Shown here one piece after another: positions 18,314 to 26,441 of a DNA stretch of 64,000 nucleotides. The notes under the pieces are model-generated. The model was not told the origin of the DNA. It saw only the letters and a list, made by a program, of their open reading frames with translations, and searched no databases. The translations under genes and the position numbers were made by a program. Origin of the DNA: Leptolinea sp964420995 (GTDB lineage Bacteria; Chloroflexota; Anaerolineae; Anaerolineales; Anaerolineaceae); assembly GCA_964420995.1 (NCBI GenBank), contig CAYQUX010000003.1, forward strand, positions 62,001-126,000, written 5' to 3'. Each line of letters opens with the position of its first letter. Within the stretch, counting starts at the first letter, position 1.

Positions 18314-18856
18314 TTAACCAGATAAAAGTCCGGCTAAAAATGATTTGGGCTTATTGGGAGCTCTGTTAACGCTTCGATCACCTTGTTTCATTTCATGGAA
18401 TAGTCTTAATTCCGGTTTATTGTCTGAATAATCTATTAGTCCCCAGGGTTTTCCCGGTTTGTCAGGAATACGGTTAAATAAAGTGAGAGCAATGTGATTC
18501 GCCTTGCCATTTGGCATGTAGGCACCCGGTGGGAGTCTGATTTCGAACTCTTCCCCTTCAAAGGTTTCCATTACATATCTGTCGGTGAATTTATCTTGGT
18601 TGGCTGTTGGTTTCGAATCCTTTATTTGACCAAATAAACCAGAATATTGTGTCTTGCATTTTGGACAAATCACAGGATTGAATGTATAGAACCAGCCATC
18701 AATATCAAAATTATGGTCGCAATATTCACAACGGAAAAATAAGGTGTATGAATGCGAATAGAAAGCTTTCCAGAGATTTACATCCGATATTTCAACATTT
18801 TGATCCTGAATGTCCTTAATATCATTTTCTGTTTCTTCCGCCCAAGTATTATTCAT
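18314..18856 (-). CDS. Uncharacterised zinc-ribbon protein
   Basis: 180 residues from an internal ATG with AGGA nine bases upstream. An upstream ATG at 18898 adds 14 residues and has no ribosome site. Two CxxC pairs, FRCEYCDHNF and PVICPKCKTQY, make a zinc ribbon at about residues 45-80. The rest is soluble, with a segment FEIRLPPGAYMPNGKANHIA, and no known domain is seen. AT-rich, unlike its neighbours. Confidence 0.7.
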   Translation of the reverse strand: MNNTWAEETENDIKDIQDQNVEISDVNLWKAFYSHSYTLFFRCEYCDHNFDIDGWFYTFNPVICPKCKTQYSGLFGQIKDSKPTANQDKFTDRYVMETFEGEEFEIRLPPGAYMPNGKANHIALTLFNRIPDKPGKPWGLIDYSDNKPELRLFHEMKQGDRSVNRAPNKPKSFLAGLLSG

Positions 18857-19165
18857 TTGTTTATTCCTGTATTGGAAAATGGTGATTTTACTCTGCATTA
18901 ATTATCGATTGTTTTGCATGATATTTGATATACAGAACTGTAAGGTTATGTACAGGTTTTTATTTAATTTGATTCAGGGTTTGGGTATCTTCCATGAAAT
19001 AAAAACCAATTCAAATTTATTCACCATCCATCGATTTTCTGGAATACGTTATAATTGTGATTATTAAGGTCATATATTACAGACGGCAACACCCTGCCTT
19101 AGCGAACTAAACCGCAAGCCCAAGGTGGACATAAGCCTCCGTACAAGTTACTTCCATCCCACATT
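18857..19165. other. Gene-free AT-rich region with promoter-like element before tRNA-Arg
   Basis: 309 bases with no supported gene. A TATAAT at 19050-19055 (no good -35) could start a transcript about 105 bases ahead of the tRNA. The stretch 19081-19160 is more GC-rich than its flanks and has pairing potential (ACGG near 19083 with CCGT near 19140), but no known RNA family was recognised. Confidence 0.4.
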
Positions 19166-19238
19166 GCCCTCGTAGCTCAATGGACAGAGCACCAGACTTC
19201 GAATCTGTTGGTTCCGAGTTCGAATCTCGGCGAGGGCG
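19166..19238 (+). tRNA. tRNA-Arg (anticodon TCG)
   Basis: 73 nt cloverleaf: acceptor GCCCTCG with CGAGGGC, D arm GCTC-GAGC, anticodon loop CTTCGAA with anticodon TCG (codon CGA), T arm CCGAG-TTCGAAT-CTCGG, discriminator G. The outermost anticodon-stem pair is a C-T mismatch. CCA is not encoded (CCT follows). Confidence 0.93.
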
Positions 19239-19454
19239 CCTTTTATTTAAGGTATTTCTTACCCAAAAGTAATCAGAACTTTTTTGGGGTGGTGATTATT
19301 AAGAACCATCACGGGAATTTAATAATAGTCGCATTTTTGAAAGATTAGAAAATTTCTGCATCAGACAAAAATTCATATCCATAACGAAATCTTCGGGTTA
19401 TAGCTACAAAGTTCTTTACTCATGGCTGCAATCGGCCAACCCGGAGGCTTCACG

Positions 19455-22400
19455 ATGAAAACGGTCAAAGCTGTTTCCGACGGAACGGCAAAAAAACTAC
19501 AAACAACTCCGATAGCCATTATCGGAATCTCTGGCATTTTTCCTCAGGCAACAAATAAACAGGAATACTGGGAAAACATACTTAACAAAATCAACGCGGT
19601 CTGCGACGTTCCGCCATCCCGCTGGAATATTTCCGACTACTACGATCCCAACCCTGGGGCTGAGGATAAATCCTATTGCAAACGCGGCGGCTTCATTCCG
19701 GATATTGATTTTGATCCGACAGAATTTGGCCTGCCCCCAAACATCCTGGAAGTGACGGATGTATCCCAACTGTTGTCTCTGGTGGCTGCCCGTGATTGCC
19801 TTGAAGATGGGGGCTACGGTGATGAAGCCAGGTATTCCCGTGAAAATGTGGGTGTTGTATTGGGAATGGTTGGGATTGGTAGCAAACTAGTTACTCCGCT
19901 CATGGCCCGTCTTCAGTATCCGGTGTGGGAAAAAGTGCTGAAATCATATGGAATTGGAGATGAAGATCGCGCCGGCATCATTGAAAAGATCAAGCTGGCT
20001 TATCCCCGCTGGGAGGAAAACTCCTTCCCCGGTGCAATCGGGAATGTGGTTGCTGGACGCATTGCCAATCGTCTAAATCTGGGCGGAACCAACTGTGTGG
20101 TTGATGCCGCCTGCGCCAGTTCATTGGCCGCCATTCGCATGGCCGTTGCCGAATTGATCGAAGGCCGCGCGGATATGATGATCTCCGGCGGTGTCGACAC
20201 AGACAATTCCATAGGTGCGTATCTATGCTTTAGCAAGACACCGGCTTTTTCAAAAGGCGAACTTGTGCGTTCATTTGACCAAGATTCCGATGGGATGATG
20301 GTTGGCGAAGGCATTGGCATGGTTTTGCTAAAACGCCTTGAAGACGCCGAACGGGATGGCGACCGGATTTACGCGGTAATAAAAGCCATTGGAACCTCCA
20401 GTGACGGGAGGTATAAATCCATCTACGCGCCCCGTCCGGATGGTCAATCGCTGGCCTTACACAGAGCGTATTCCGAAGCGGGTTTTGAAACCTCCACGGT
20501 TGGTCTTATCGAAGCGCACGGCACTGGAACCCTGGCCGGCGACCCCGCGGAATTTCAGGGTCTCAATAAGGTCTTCTCTGAGAACGATAGTGAAAAACAG
20601 CATATTGCTCTCGGCAGCGTCAAATCACAGATCGCGCATACTAAAGCCGCGGCCGGAGTTGCCAGCCTGATCAAAGTCGCTCTCTCGATTCACCACAAAA
20701 TTCTCCCGGCCACGATAAATGTCAATAAGCCCAACCCCAAACTGGATATTGAAAATTCCCCCTTCTATATCAATACAGAAGTCCGCCCCTGGTTCAAAAA
20801 GAACGGAACGCCCAGGCGCGCCGGCGTGAGTTCATTCGGATTCGGCGGAACGAATTTTCACGTTGTTCTTGAGGAATATCAGGCTGATCATGCAGTTCCC
20901 TACCGCCTGCATGCTACTCCCCGGATCATTCTTCTTAGCGCTTCTGATGTGGAAGCACTGTCAGTCAAGGTGAAAGAATGGTCCTCGAAGCTCGCTTCCG
21001 GGAATGGCGCTTTGAATTTTGCGGAATTGGCCTCATCCATAACAACTGGCATACCCGAAACACATTGCAGGCTCGGATTTGTTGCCCAGGATGAGAAAGA
21101 AGCCCTTACCAAACTAAAAACCGCGGATGACATGATCCGCACAAAAGGGGTAGAAGAATTTGCCGAACATCCCTCGGGCGTTTTTTACCGCCAGCAAGGG
21201 ATAAACCCGCGCGGCAAAGTGGTCGCTCTATTTCCCGGCCAGGGGTCCCAGTACTTGAATATGGGCATTGAACTCGCCCGGAATTTTCCAGAGATTCGCC
21301 ACGCCTTTGGTGAGATAAACACCCTCTTTGAGAAAGAAGGCGAAAAATCGTTGACCGACATTGTTTTTCCCATTCCGGTTTTCGATGATACCGCGCGTGA
21401 TAACCAGAATCGTAATCTGACTCAAACGGAATTTGCCCAGCCTGCCATTGGAACACTTAGCATGGCGCTGTACAACCTGCTTAAATCAACCGGTTTCAAA
21501 GCGGATTTTTCCGCTGGTCATAGCTTCGGTGAACTTACAGCCCTGTGGGCGGCGGGTGTTTTTTCTGAAGAAGAATTTTTGTTCCTGGCACGATCACGTG
21601 GAAAAGCCATGGCTCCGCTGGCAGACCCGAATTTTGACGCCGGAACCATGCTGGCCGTTAAAGGTAATGTTGAAAACATTCGAATGGAATTAAACGCCCA
21701 CCCTGATGTCACGCTGGCGAATTGGAATTCGAATACCCAGGTGGTTCTTGCCGGGTCAAAATCAGCCATTACTGGCATTCAGAAGGCGCTTACAGAAAAA
21801 GGATATTCTGTGGTACCACTGGATGTTTCGGCGGCTTTTCATACTCCCCTGGTAAACCATGCACGGATACCTTTTGCTGAATCTCTGAATAGAGTCAAAT
21901 TTAAACCACCGGTGATAAATGTGTATTCAAACACCAGCGGGAAACAGTATTCATCTGATACCGACGTGATAAAGAAGACCCTGGGTGATCACGTTTTACA
22001 CTCCGTTCTATTCAAGGATGAAATTGAATCCATTTACCAGGATGGTGGACGTGTTTTTGTGGAGATCGGTCCAAAGAATGTGCTGACCAACCTTGTGAAC
22101 AACATTCTTGAAGGTAGACCGCATTATGCCATTGCAATAAATACGAGCGCTAAAAAAGACAGTGACCGTCAGTATCGTGAAGCTTTGGCCCAACTAATCG
22201 TACTGGGTTTGAATTTGACGTCTGCAGATGCGTACGCGCTGGAACCCAAAAACAAGGTTCAGGAAAAACCATCCTTCAGTATTAGATTGAACGGCGGTTT
22301 ATATTTATCCGAAAAGACCAGGAACGCTTTCGAGAACGCCATTCAGCAAAAGAATAGCTTGACCGCGCCTGCCAACGGATCAGTGGCGCCTGTTTTACCG

Positions 22401-24680
22401 GTGACGGTATCAACAGGCCAAAAAGAAAACCATGCACCCGTAACAAGATCAATATCATCCCCCGTCTTGTCTGATAAGCATATATCACAATCTGTGCCCA
22501 CAGACGTGACCAAAATTCAGCAGGGTATTCTGAACGTTCATGCCAGATTCATGGAAAATGATGCAGAATTTATCCGGTCCTTCAGCAATCTGACCGAACT
22601 GGAATTGAACCTGGTCCGCGGAAATACATCCCCGCAGACATTGGAGCAGGTCAACACCGCGCTTCAAACCCTTGACCGCAGTCTAACCCAGTTTCATCAG
22701 CACCAGCTTGAAACAACCCGCTTACACGAACAGTTCTTGAAAAATCAGCATGAACTGGTTTCCCGTTTGATGTCTGTGGAATCAAATTCCATCGTTGATA
22801 CCGACCAGATCGTTCATGTGAACCAGGCTACACAAGGTATTCCATCCGTAAAGGAATTCCCACCCGCAGATCAGCCTTTAAGTTCCATTACGAGCGGAGA
22901 CAACCCGGCCCTTCTGGTTGAACAACAAAAGATACCTGTTGTGGAAATAGTTGTAGAAAAAACCGGCAACCCAGATCTGCTTCATGAACTGAACAGTTCT
23001 CTGCTGGCGATTGTCAGCGAAAAGACTGGATACCCAGTGGAAATGCTGGAAACCGGCATGGATATGGAAGCCGACCTGGGAATTGATTCAATCAAACGCG
23101 TAGAAATTCTGGGAGCCATGCAGGAGAAATTCCCGGAGCTTCCGCAGGTTGACCCGGCAGCCCTATCTGATCTTCGCACACTTGGTCAAATCATTGAGTA
23201 CATGTTCGGAAGGTCCGGGCAGGCTCACGAGGCACCCCAACCTGTTGATTTGGGTAAGAAGAGCCCACAGGCTGTGACTCCGTCTTCTTCGCCACAGGGC
23301 GTATCATCACGCTCTATGGAAGGGTTAATTCAGACATTGCTCGCGATTGTCAGCGAAAAAACCGGGTATCCCATTGAAATGCTTGAACTTGACATGGATA
23401 TGGAAGCCGATCTGGGAATTGATTCAATCAAACGCGTTGAAATTCTCGGCGCCATGCAGGATAGCTTCCCGGAATTACCGGCGATTGACCCCGCGAAACT
23501 TTCTGATATGCGGACTCTTGGGCAAATCATCGATAACATGTCCATATCATCAGACTCACAGACAGGACAAACACTTGTAACGCCGGCGCCACTTCATCAG
23601 ACTACAGGCGAAAATATTATCCAAATCAGCGAACCGGATAGTATTTCCATTGATACAGTGTCACGTGCACTAATCGATGTTGTCAGCGAGAAAACCGGTT
23701 ATCCGGCAGAAATGCTGGAGACTGATATGGACCTGGAAGCCGACCTTGGGATTGACTCAATCAAACGGGTCGAGATACTGGGTGCCATGCAGGAAAGATT
23801 CCCCCAATTGCCTGCTCCGAATGCATCCCATCTTTCAGAGCTGCATACGCTGCAACAGATCATCGATTTTCTTTCCAGCGGTGAAACAACGGTTCAAAAT
23901 GAGGTTCCCGACGCATCAGACGTTTCCAAAAGCACAGCGCTTTCGACCGGCGGATTATCCCGCGGGTATGTGCGCCTGAAAAATCTGCCCTACCCCGATC
24001 GGTTAAATAACAAATTTCCTGATGCATCTGTTGCCATTTTGACTGATGATGGAACAGACTTAACGACAAATGTGGCGCAGTGCCTGGTTGATGAAGGTCA
24101 AAAAGTGGTTGTGCTGCACCTAAGTGGAGTTCGTACCGGAAATAGCCATTCACTTCCGTCTTCTGTTGAAAAGATTATTTTAAACGATGACAGTGAATCT
24201 GCCCTGGCGGCGGTTGTATCAGATGTGCGTTCGCGTGTTGGACAAGTCGCGGCATTTATTCACCTTGATCCGCGGTATTCAAAAGATGATACTTCTTCCA
24301 TTCAAGAAGAAACTACAGTCAGGTCAATTTTCCTGCTGGCAAAGCTGTTGAAAGATGATCTGACCACCTCTTCTCAAAAAGGTCATGCCGCCTTTCTGAC
24401 CGTGACCCATCTGGATGGCCAGTTTGGAACCAGCATGAGCGAAGCGGTCGAACCTGTCAGCGGCGGCCTGTTTGGGTTAACCAAGACGTTAAACCTGGAG
24501 TGGGAGACGGTTTTTTGTCGTGCCATTGATATCAAACCCGGTCTTGGCGGTGAGAATGCCGCTGAGATCATCCTTGGTGAGCTGTATGATCCCAACAGGC
24601 TGATCACAGAAGTTGGTTATACAGAATCCGGCCGCTTCACAATGGTGGTCGAACAGGTAGAACTGTCAGGTGTGGCATGA
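19455..24680 (+). CDS. PfaA-like type I iterative PKS/secondary-lipid synthase: KS-AT-ACP-ACP-ACP-(KR N-half)
   Basis: 1741 residues. Ketosynthase 20-450 with DAACASSL (Cys220), EAHGTGT (His355) and His395 in KSQIAHTK. Acyltransferase about 590-890 with GHSFGE (Ser690). Three acyl-carrier domains with LGIDSIKRVEILGAMQ, phosphopantetheine serines 1212, 1324 and 1435. The last 250 residues match the structural, non-catalytic half of a ketoreductase (VAILTDDGTDL and onward) and stop there. The ATG was chosen because GGAGG lies eight bases upstream; an ATG at 19422 has none. The layout follows PfaA of omega-3 synthases except that the KR catalytic half is in the next gene, joined by an ATGA overlap. 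Product unknown. Confidence 0.93.
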   Translation: MKTVKAVSDGTAKKLQTTPIAIIGISGIFPQATNKQEYWENILNKINAVCDVPPSRWNISDYYDPNPGAEDKSYCKRGGFIPDIDFDPTEFGLPPNILEVTDVSQLLSLVAARDCLEDGGYGDEARYSRENVGVVLGMVGIGSKLVTPLMARLQYPVWEKVLKSYGIGDEDRAGIIEKIKLAYPRWEENSFPGAIGNVVAGRIANRLNLGGTNCVVDAACASSLAAIRMAVAELIEGRADMMISGGVDTDNSIGAYLCFSKTPAFSKGELVRSFDQDSDGMMVGEGIGMVLLKRLEDAERDGDRIYAVIKAIGTSSDGRYKSIYAPRPDGQSLALHRAYSEAGFETSTVGLIEAHGTGTLAGDPAEFQGLNKVFSENDSEKQHIALGSVKSQIAHTKAAAGVASLIKVALSIHHKILPATINVNKPNPKLDIENSPFYINTEVRPWFKKNGTPRRAGVSSFGFGGTNFHVVLEEYQADHAVPYRLHATPRIILLSASDVEALSVKVKEWSSKLASGNGALNFAELASSITTGIPETHCRLGFVAQDEKEALTKLKTADDMIRTKGVEEFAEHPSGVFYRQQGINPRGKVVALFPGQGSQYLNMGIELARNFPEIRHAFGEINTLFEKEGEKSLTDIVFPIPVFDDTARDNQNRNLTQTEFAQPAIGTLSMALYNLLKSTGFKADFSAGHSFGELTALWAAGVFSEEEFLFLARSRGKAMAPLADPNFDAGTMLAVKGNVENIRMELNAHPDVTLANWNSNTQVVLAGSKSAITGIQKALTEKGYSVVPLDVSAAFHTPLVNHARIPFAESLNRVKFKPPVINVYSNTSGKQYSSDTDVIKKTLGDHVLHSVLFKDEIESIYQDGGRVFVEIGPKNVLTNLVNNILEGRPHYAIAINTSAKKDSDRQYREALAQLIVLGLNLTSADAYALEPKNKVQEKPSFSIRLNGGLYLSEKTRNAFENAIQQKNSLTAPANGSVAPVLPVTVSTGQKENHAPVTRSISSPVLSDKHISQSVPTDVTKIQQGILNVHARFMENDAEFIRSFSNLTELELNLVRGNTSPQTLEQVNTALQTLDRSLTQFHQHQLETTRLHEQFLKNQHELVSRLMSVESNSIVDTDQIVHVNQATQGIPSVKEFPPADQPLSSITSGDNPALLVEQQKIPVVEIVVEKTGNPDLLHELNSSLLAIVSEKTGYPVEMLETGMDMEADLGIDSIKRVEILGAMQEKFPELPQVDPAALSDLRTLGQIIEYMFGRSGQAHEAPQPVDLGKKSPQAVTPSSSPQGVSSRSMEGLIQTLLAIVSEKTGYPIEMLELDMDMEADLGIDSIKRVEILGAMQDSFPELPAIDPAKLSDMRTLGQIIDNMSISSDSQTGQTLVTPAPLHQTTGENIIQISEPDSISIDTVSRALIDVVSEKTGYPAEMLETDMDLEADLGIDSIKRVEILGAMQERFPQLPAPNASHLSELHTLQQIIDFLSSGETTVQNEVPDASDVSKSTALSTGGLSRGYVRLKNLPYPDRLNNKFPDASVAILTDDGTDLTTNVAQCLVDEGQKVVVLHLSGVRTGNSHSLPSSVEKIILNDDSESALAAVVSDVRSRVGQVAAFIHLDPRYSKDDTSSIQEETTVRSIFLLAKLLKDDLTTSSQKGHAAFLTVTHLDGQFGTSMSEAVEPVSGGLFGLTKTLNLEWETVFCRAIDIKPGLGGENAAEIILGELYDPNRLITEVGYTESGRFTMVVEQVELSGVA
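22977..23877 (+). repeat. Three tandem acyl-carrier-protein repeats
   Basis: Units at about 22977-23207, 23323-23543 and 23653-23877, separated by Ser/Pro/Gln-rich linkers. The core EADLGIDSIKRVEILGAMQ is identical in all three, and long stretches of DNA are near-identical, pointing to recent duplication or gene conversion. Serines are 111-112 residues apart. Confidence 0.93.
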
Positions 24681-26434
24681 AAAAACCTGCGATCACCAGA
24701 GATTCCGTAGTCCTTGTCAGCGGCGGCGGCCGTGGCATAACTGCTACGTGCGTAAAACAACTGGCGAAAGAATATCCCTGCCGCTACATCCTGCTTGGTC
24801 GTTCTCCTTTGGATGAAGGGAATTCCAATTTGGCTGAACTACCGAAATCGGATTCCGCTTTGAAACAAATCCTCATGGATCGGATGATCAAACAGGGGAT
24901 AAAACCGGCTCCCCAGACAGTTGAAAAGCAATTCCGTCAGATTCGCGCGCAACAGGAAATCTCAGCCACACTGAATGATCTTTCTGTCAGCGGAGCTCAA
25001 ACTGAATATTTACCGGTGGATATCTCAAAGTCAGAAGAATTGCGCGTTGCGTTAAAAAATGTCACCGACCACGTGGGGCCGGTAACAGGCATCATTCATG
25101 GAGCCGGAACCCTTGCTGACAAGCGCATCGAGAAAAAAACGGTACAGGACTTTAATTCCGTCGTTTCTCCAAAGGTGGATGGATTAAGAAATTTATTGAC
25201 CTGCGTATCACCTCAGAATCTCGATTTTCTTGTGCTTTTTTCCTCCATTGTTGGAGTATTCGGGAATATCGGTCAGGCAGACTACGCGATTGCCAATGAA
25301 GTGTTGAACAAAACAGCCTATCAGGTAAAACGGGAAAATCCGCAATGCCGTGTATTATCCATAAACTGGGGGCCATGGGATTCGGGAATGGTCACGCCAG
25401 AATTGGCCGCAGCCTTTGCTGAAAGGAACATGCCTGTCATTCCAGCTTCTGTTGGCGCGGAAACGATGGTCAGATTGCTGACAGATCATGCTGTGTCTGA
25501 AGAGGAACCGATCCAGATTGTGGTGGGGTCTTTGCCTACCCGCCCGCCAGTTCAGGTGGATGGCGATTTGCACACATATCTGGTCAGTCGCAGACTGCTC
25601 CTTGAAAAAAATCCGTTCCTTGTAGATCACGTGATTGGGGAAAACCCGGTTCTGCCCGCCACCTGTGCGGCATCCTGGGTGGCCAGTACAAGTGAGCAAC
25701 TATATCCCGGCTATTTGTTTTCCCGCATCGAAGATTTTAATGTCCTCAAAGGTATTGTTTTTGACAATACTCTGCCTCATGAACACAATCTTGAATTGAA
25801 GGAAGTTGAAAAAACTCCAGAAGGGCGGATCCGTTTTGAAGCCCTGATTACCAGTAAAAGCAAGAAGAACAAGCCGGTCTTTCATTACAGTCTGAAAGTT
25901 GAACTTGAAAGAAAAGCGGGGCCGCCTCCAAACCACACATTCGCGCTTCAGGAACTCACCAGGGATCAAAACCCAATCCCTGGCGATAGACTGTACCAAA
26001 ATGGGACGTTATTCCACGGACCTAGCTTCCAGGGAGTTCAAAAAATATTACATTTCAGTAAGGGAAGAATGGTTCTGGAGTGCAATCTGCCGGCTATCCC
26101 GCCCGAAAAACAGGGGCAGTTCCTCATGCAGACGACAAATCCGTTCATTTATGATGCCATCGTGCAATCCATTTTGATCTGGTCGCAGCGCTACTATGAA
26201 GCGCCCTGTCTGCCCTCACACCTTGAGAGGCTGGAACATTACCAAGCCATTCCTTTCAATAGAAATTGCCTTGTCGATGTTCAGATTACATCGCATGCCA
26301 GTACGTACGTTCTGGCAGATATCTGGGTAACGGACACACAGGGGAACGTGTACGTCAAATTCAAACAACTTAAGGGCACCATCAGCCCGCTGTTGAATCG
26401 TTTGATTGGCAAGAAGACAAACGATTCGGATTGA
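24677..26434 (+). CDS. Split PfaA C-terminal part: ketoreductase catalytic half plus PKS-type dehydratase
   Basis: 585 residues. Residues 1-290 are the NADPH-binding, catalytic half of a PKS ketoreductase: VVLVSGGGRGITATCV, IIHGAGTLADKRIEKK, LFSSIVGVFGNIGQADYAIAN (Ser and Tyr203 of the active site). From about 300 a double-hotdog PKS dehydratase follows: LVDHVIGENPVLPAT (His318) and FIYDAIVQS (Asp493). In PfaA these are one chain with the upstream gene. Here the ATG overlaps the upstream TGA (ATGA), with AGGTG ahead of it, so translation is likely coupled. Both active sites look intact. Confidence 0.92.
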   Translation: MKKPAITRDSVVLVSGGGRGITATCVKQLAKEYPCRYILLGRSPLDEGNSNLAELPKSDSALKQILMDRMIKQGIKPAPQTVEKQFRQIRAQQEISATLNDLSVSGAQTEYLPVDISKSEELRVALKNVTDHVGPVTGIIHGAGTLADKRIEKKTVQDFNSVVSPKVDGLRNLLTCVSPQNLDFLVLFSSIVGVFGNIGQADYAIANEVLNKTAYQVKRENPQCRVLSINWGPWDSGMVTPELAAAFAERNMPVIPASVGAETMVRLLTDHAVSEEEPIQIVVGSLPTRPPVQVDGDLHTYLVSRRLLLEKNPFLVDHVIGENPVLPATCAASWVASTSEQLYPGYLFSRIEDFNVLKGIVFDNTLPHEHNLELKEVEKTPEGRIRFEALITSKSKKNKPVFHYSLKVELERKAGPPPNHTFALQELTRDQNPIPGDRLYQNGTLFHGPSFQGVQKILHFSKGRMVLECNLPAIPPEKQGQFLMQTTNPFIYDAIVQSILIWSQRYYEAPCLPSHLERLEHYQAIPFNRNCLVDVQITSHASTYVLADIWVTDTQGNVYVKFKQLKGTISPLLNRLIGKKTNDSD

Positions 26435-26441
26435 TCATAGT

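Noticed and set aside
19081..19165. tmRNA, 6S RNA or SRP RNA
   Set aside because: None of the hallmark sequences (tmRNA tag and tRNA-like ends, SRP GGAAG-type loop, 6S bulge) were found.
22977..23877. Regular near-identical repeats that could suggest a CRISPR array or satellite
   Set aside because: The repeats are long, in frame and encode ACP domains with the DSIKR motif; there are no short unique spacers.
24660..24700. Programmed -1 frameshift at the A6-C run joining the two KR halves
   Set aside because: The in-frame TGA ends translation at the first A of the run, so ribosomes would not reach the slippery heptamer in the needed frame.
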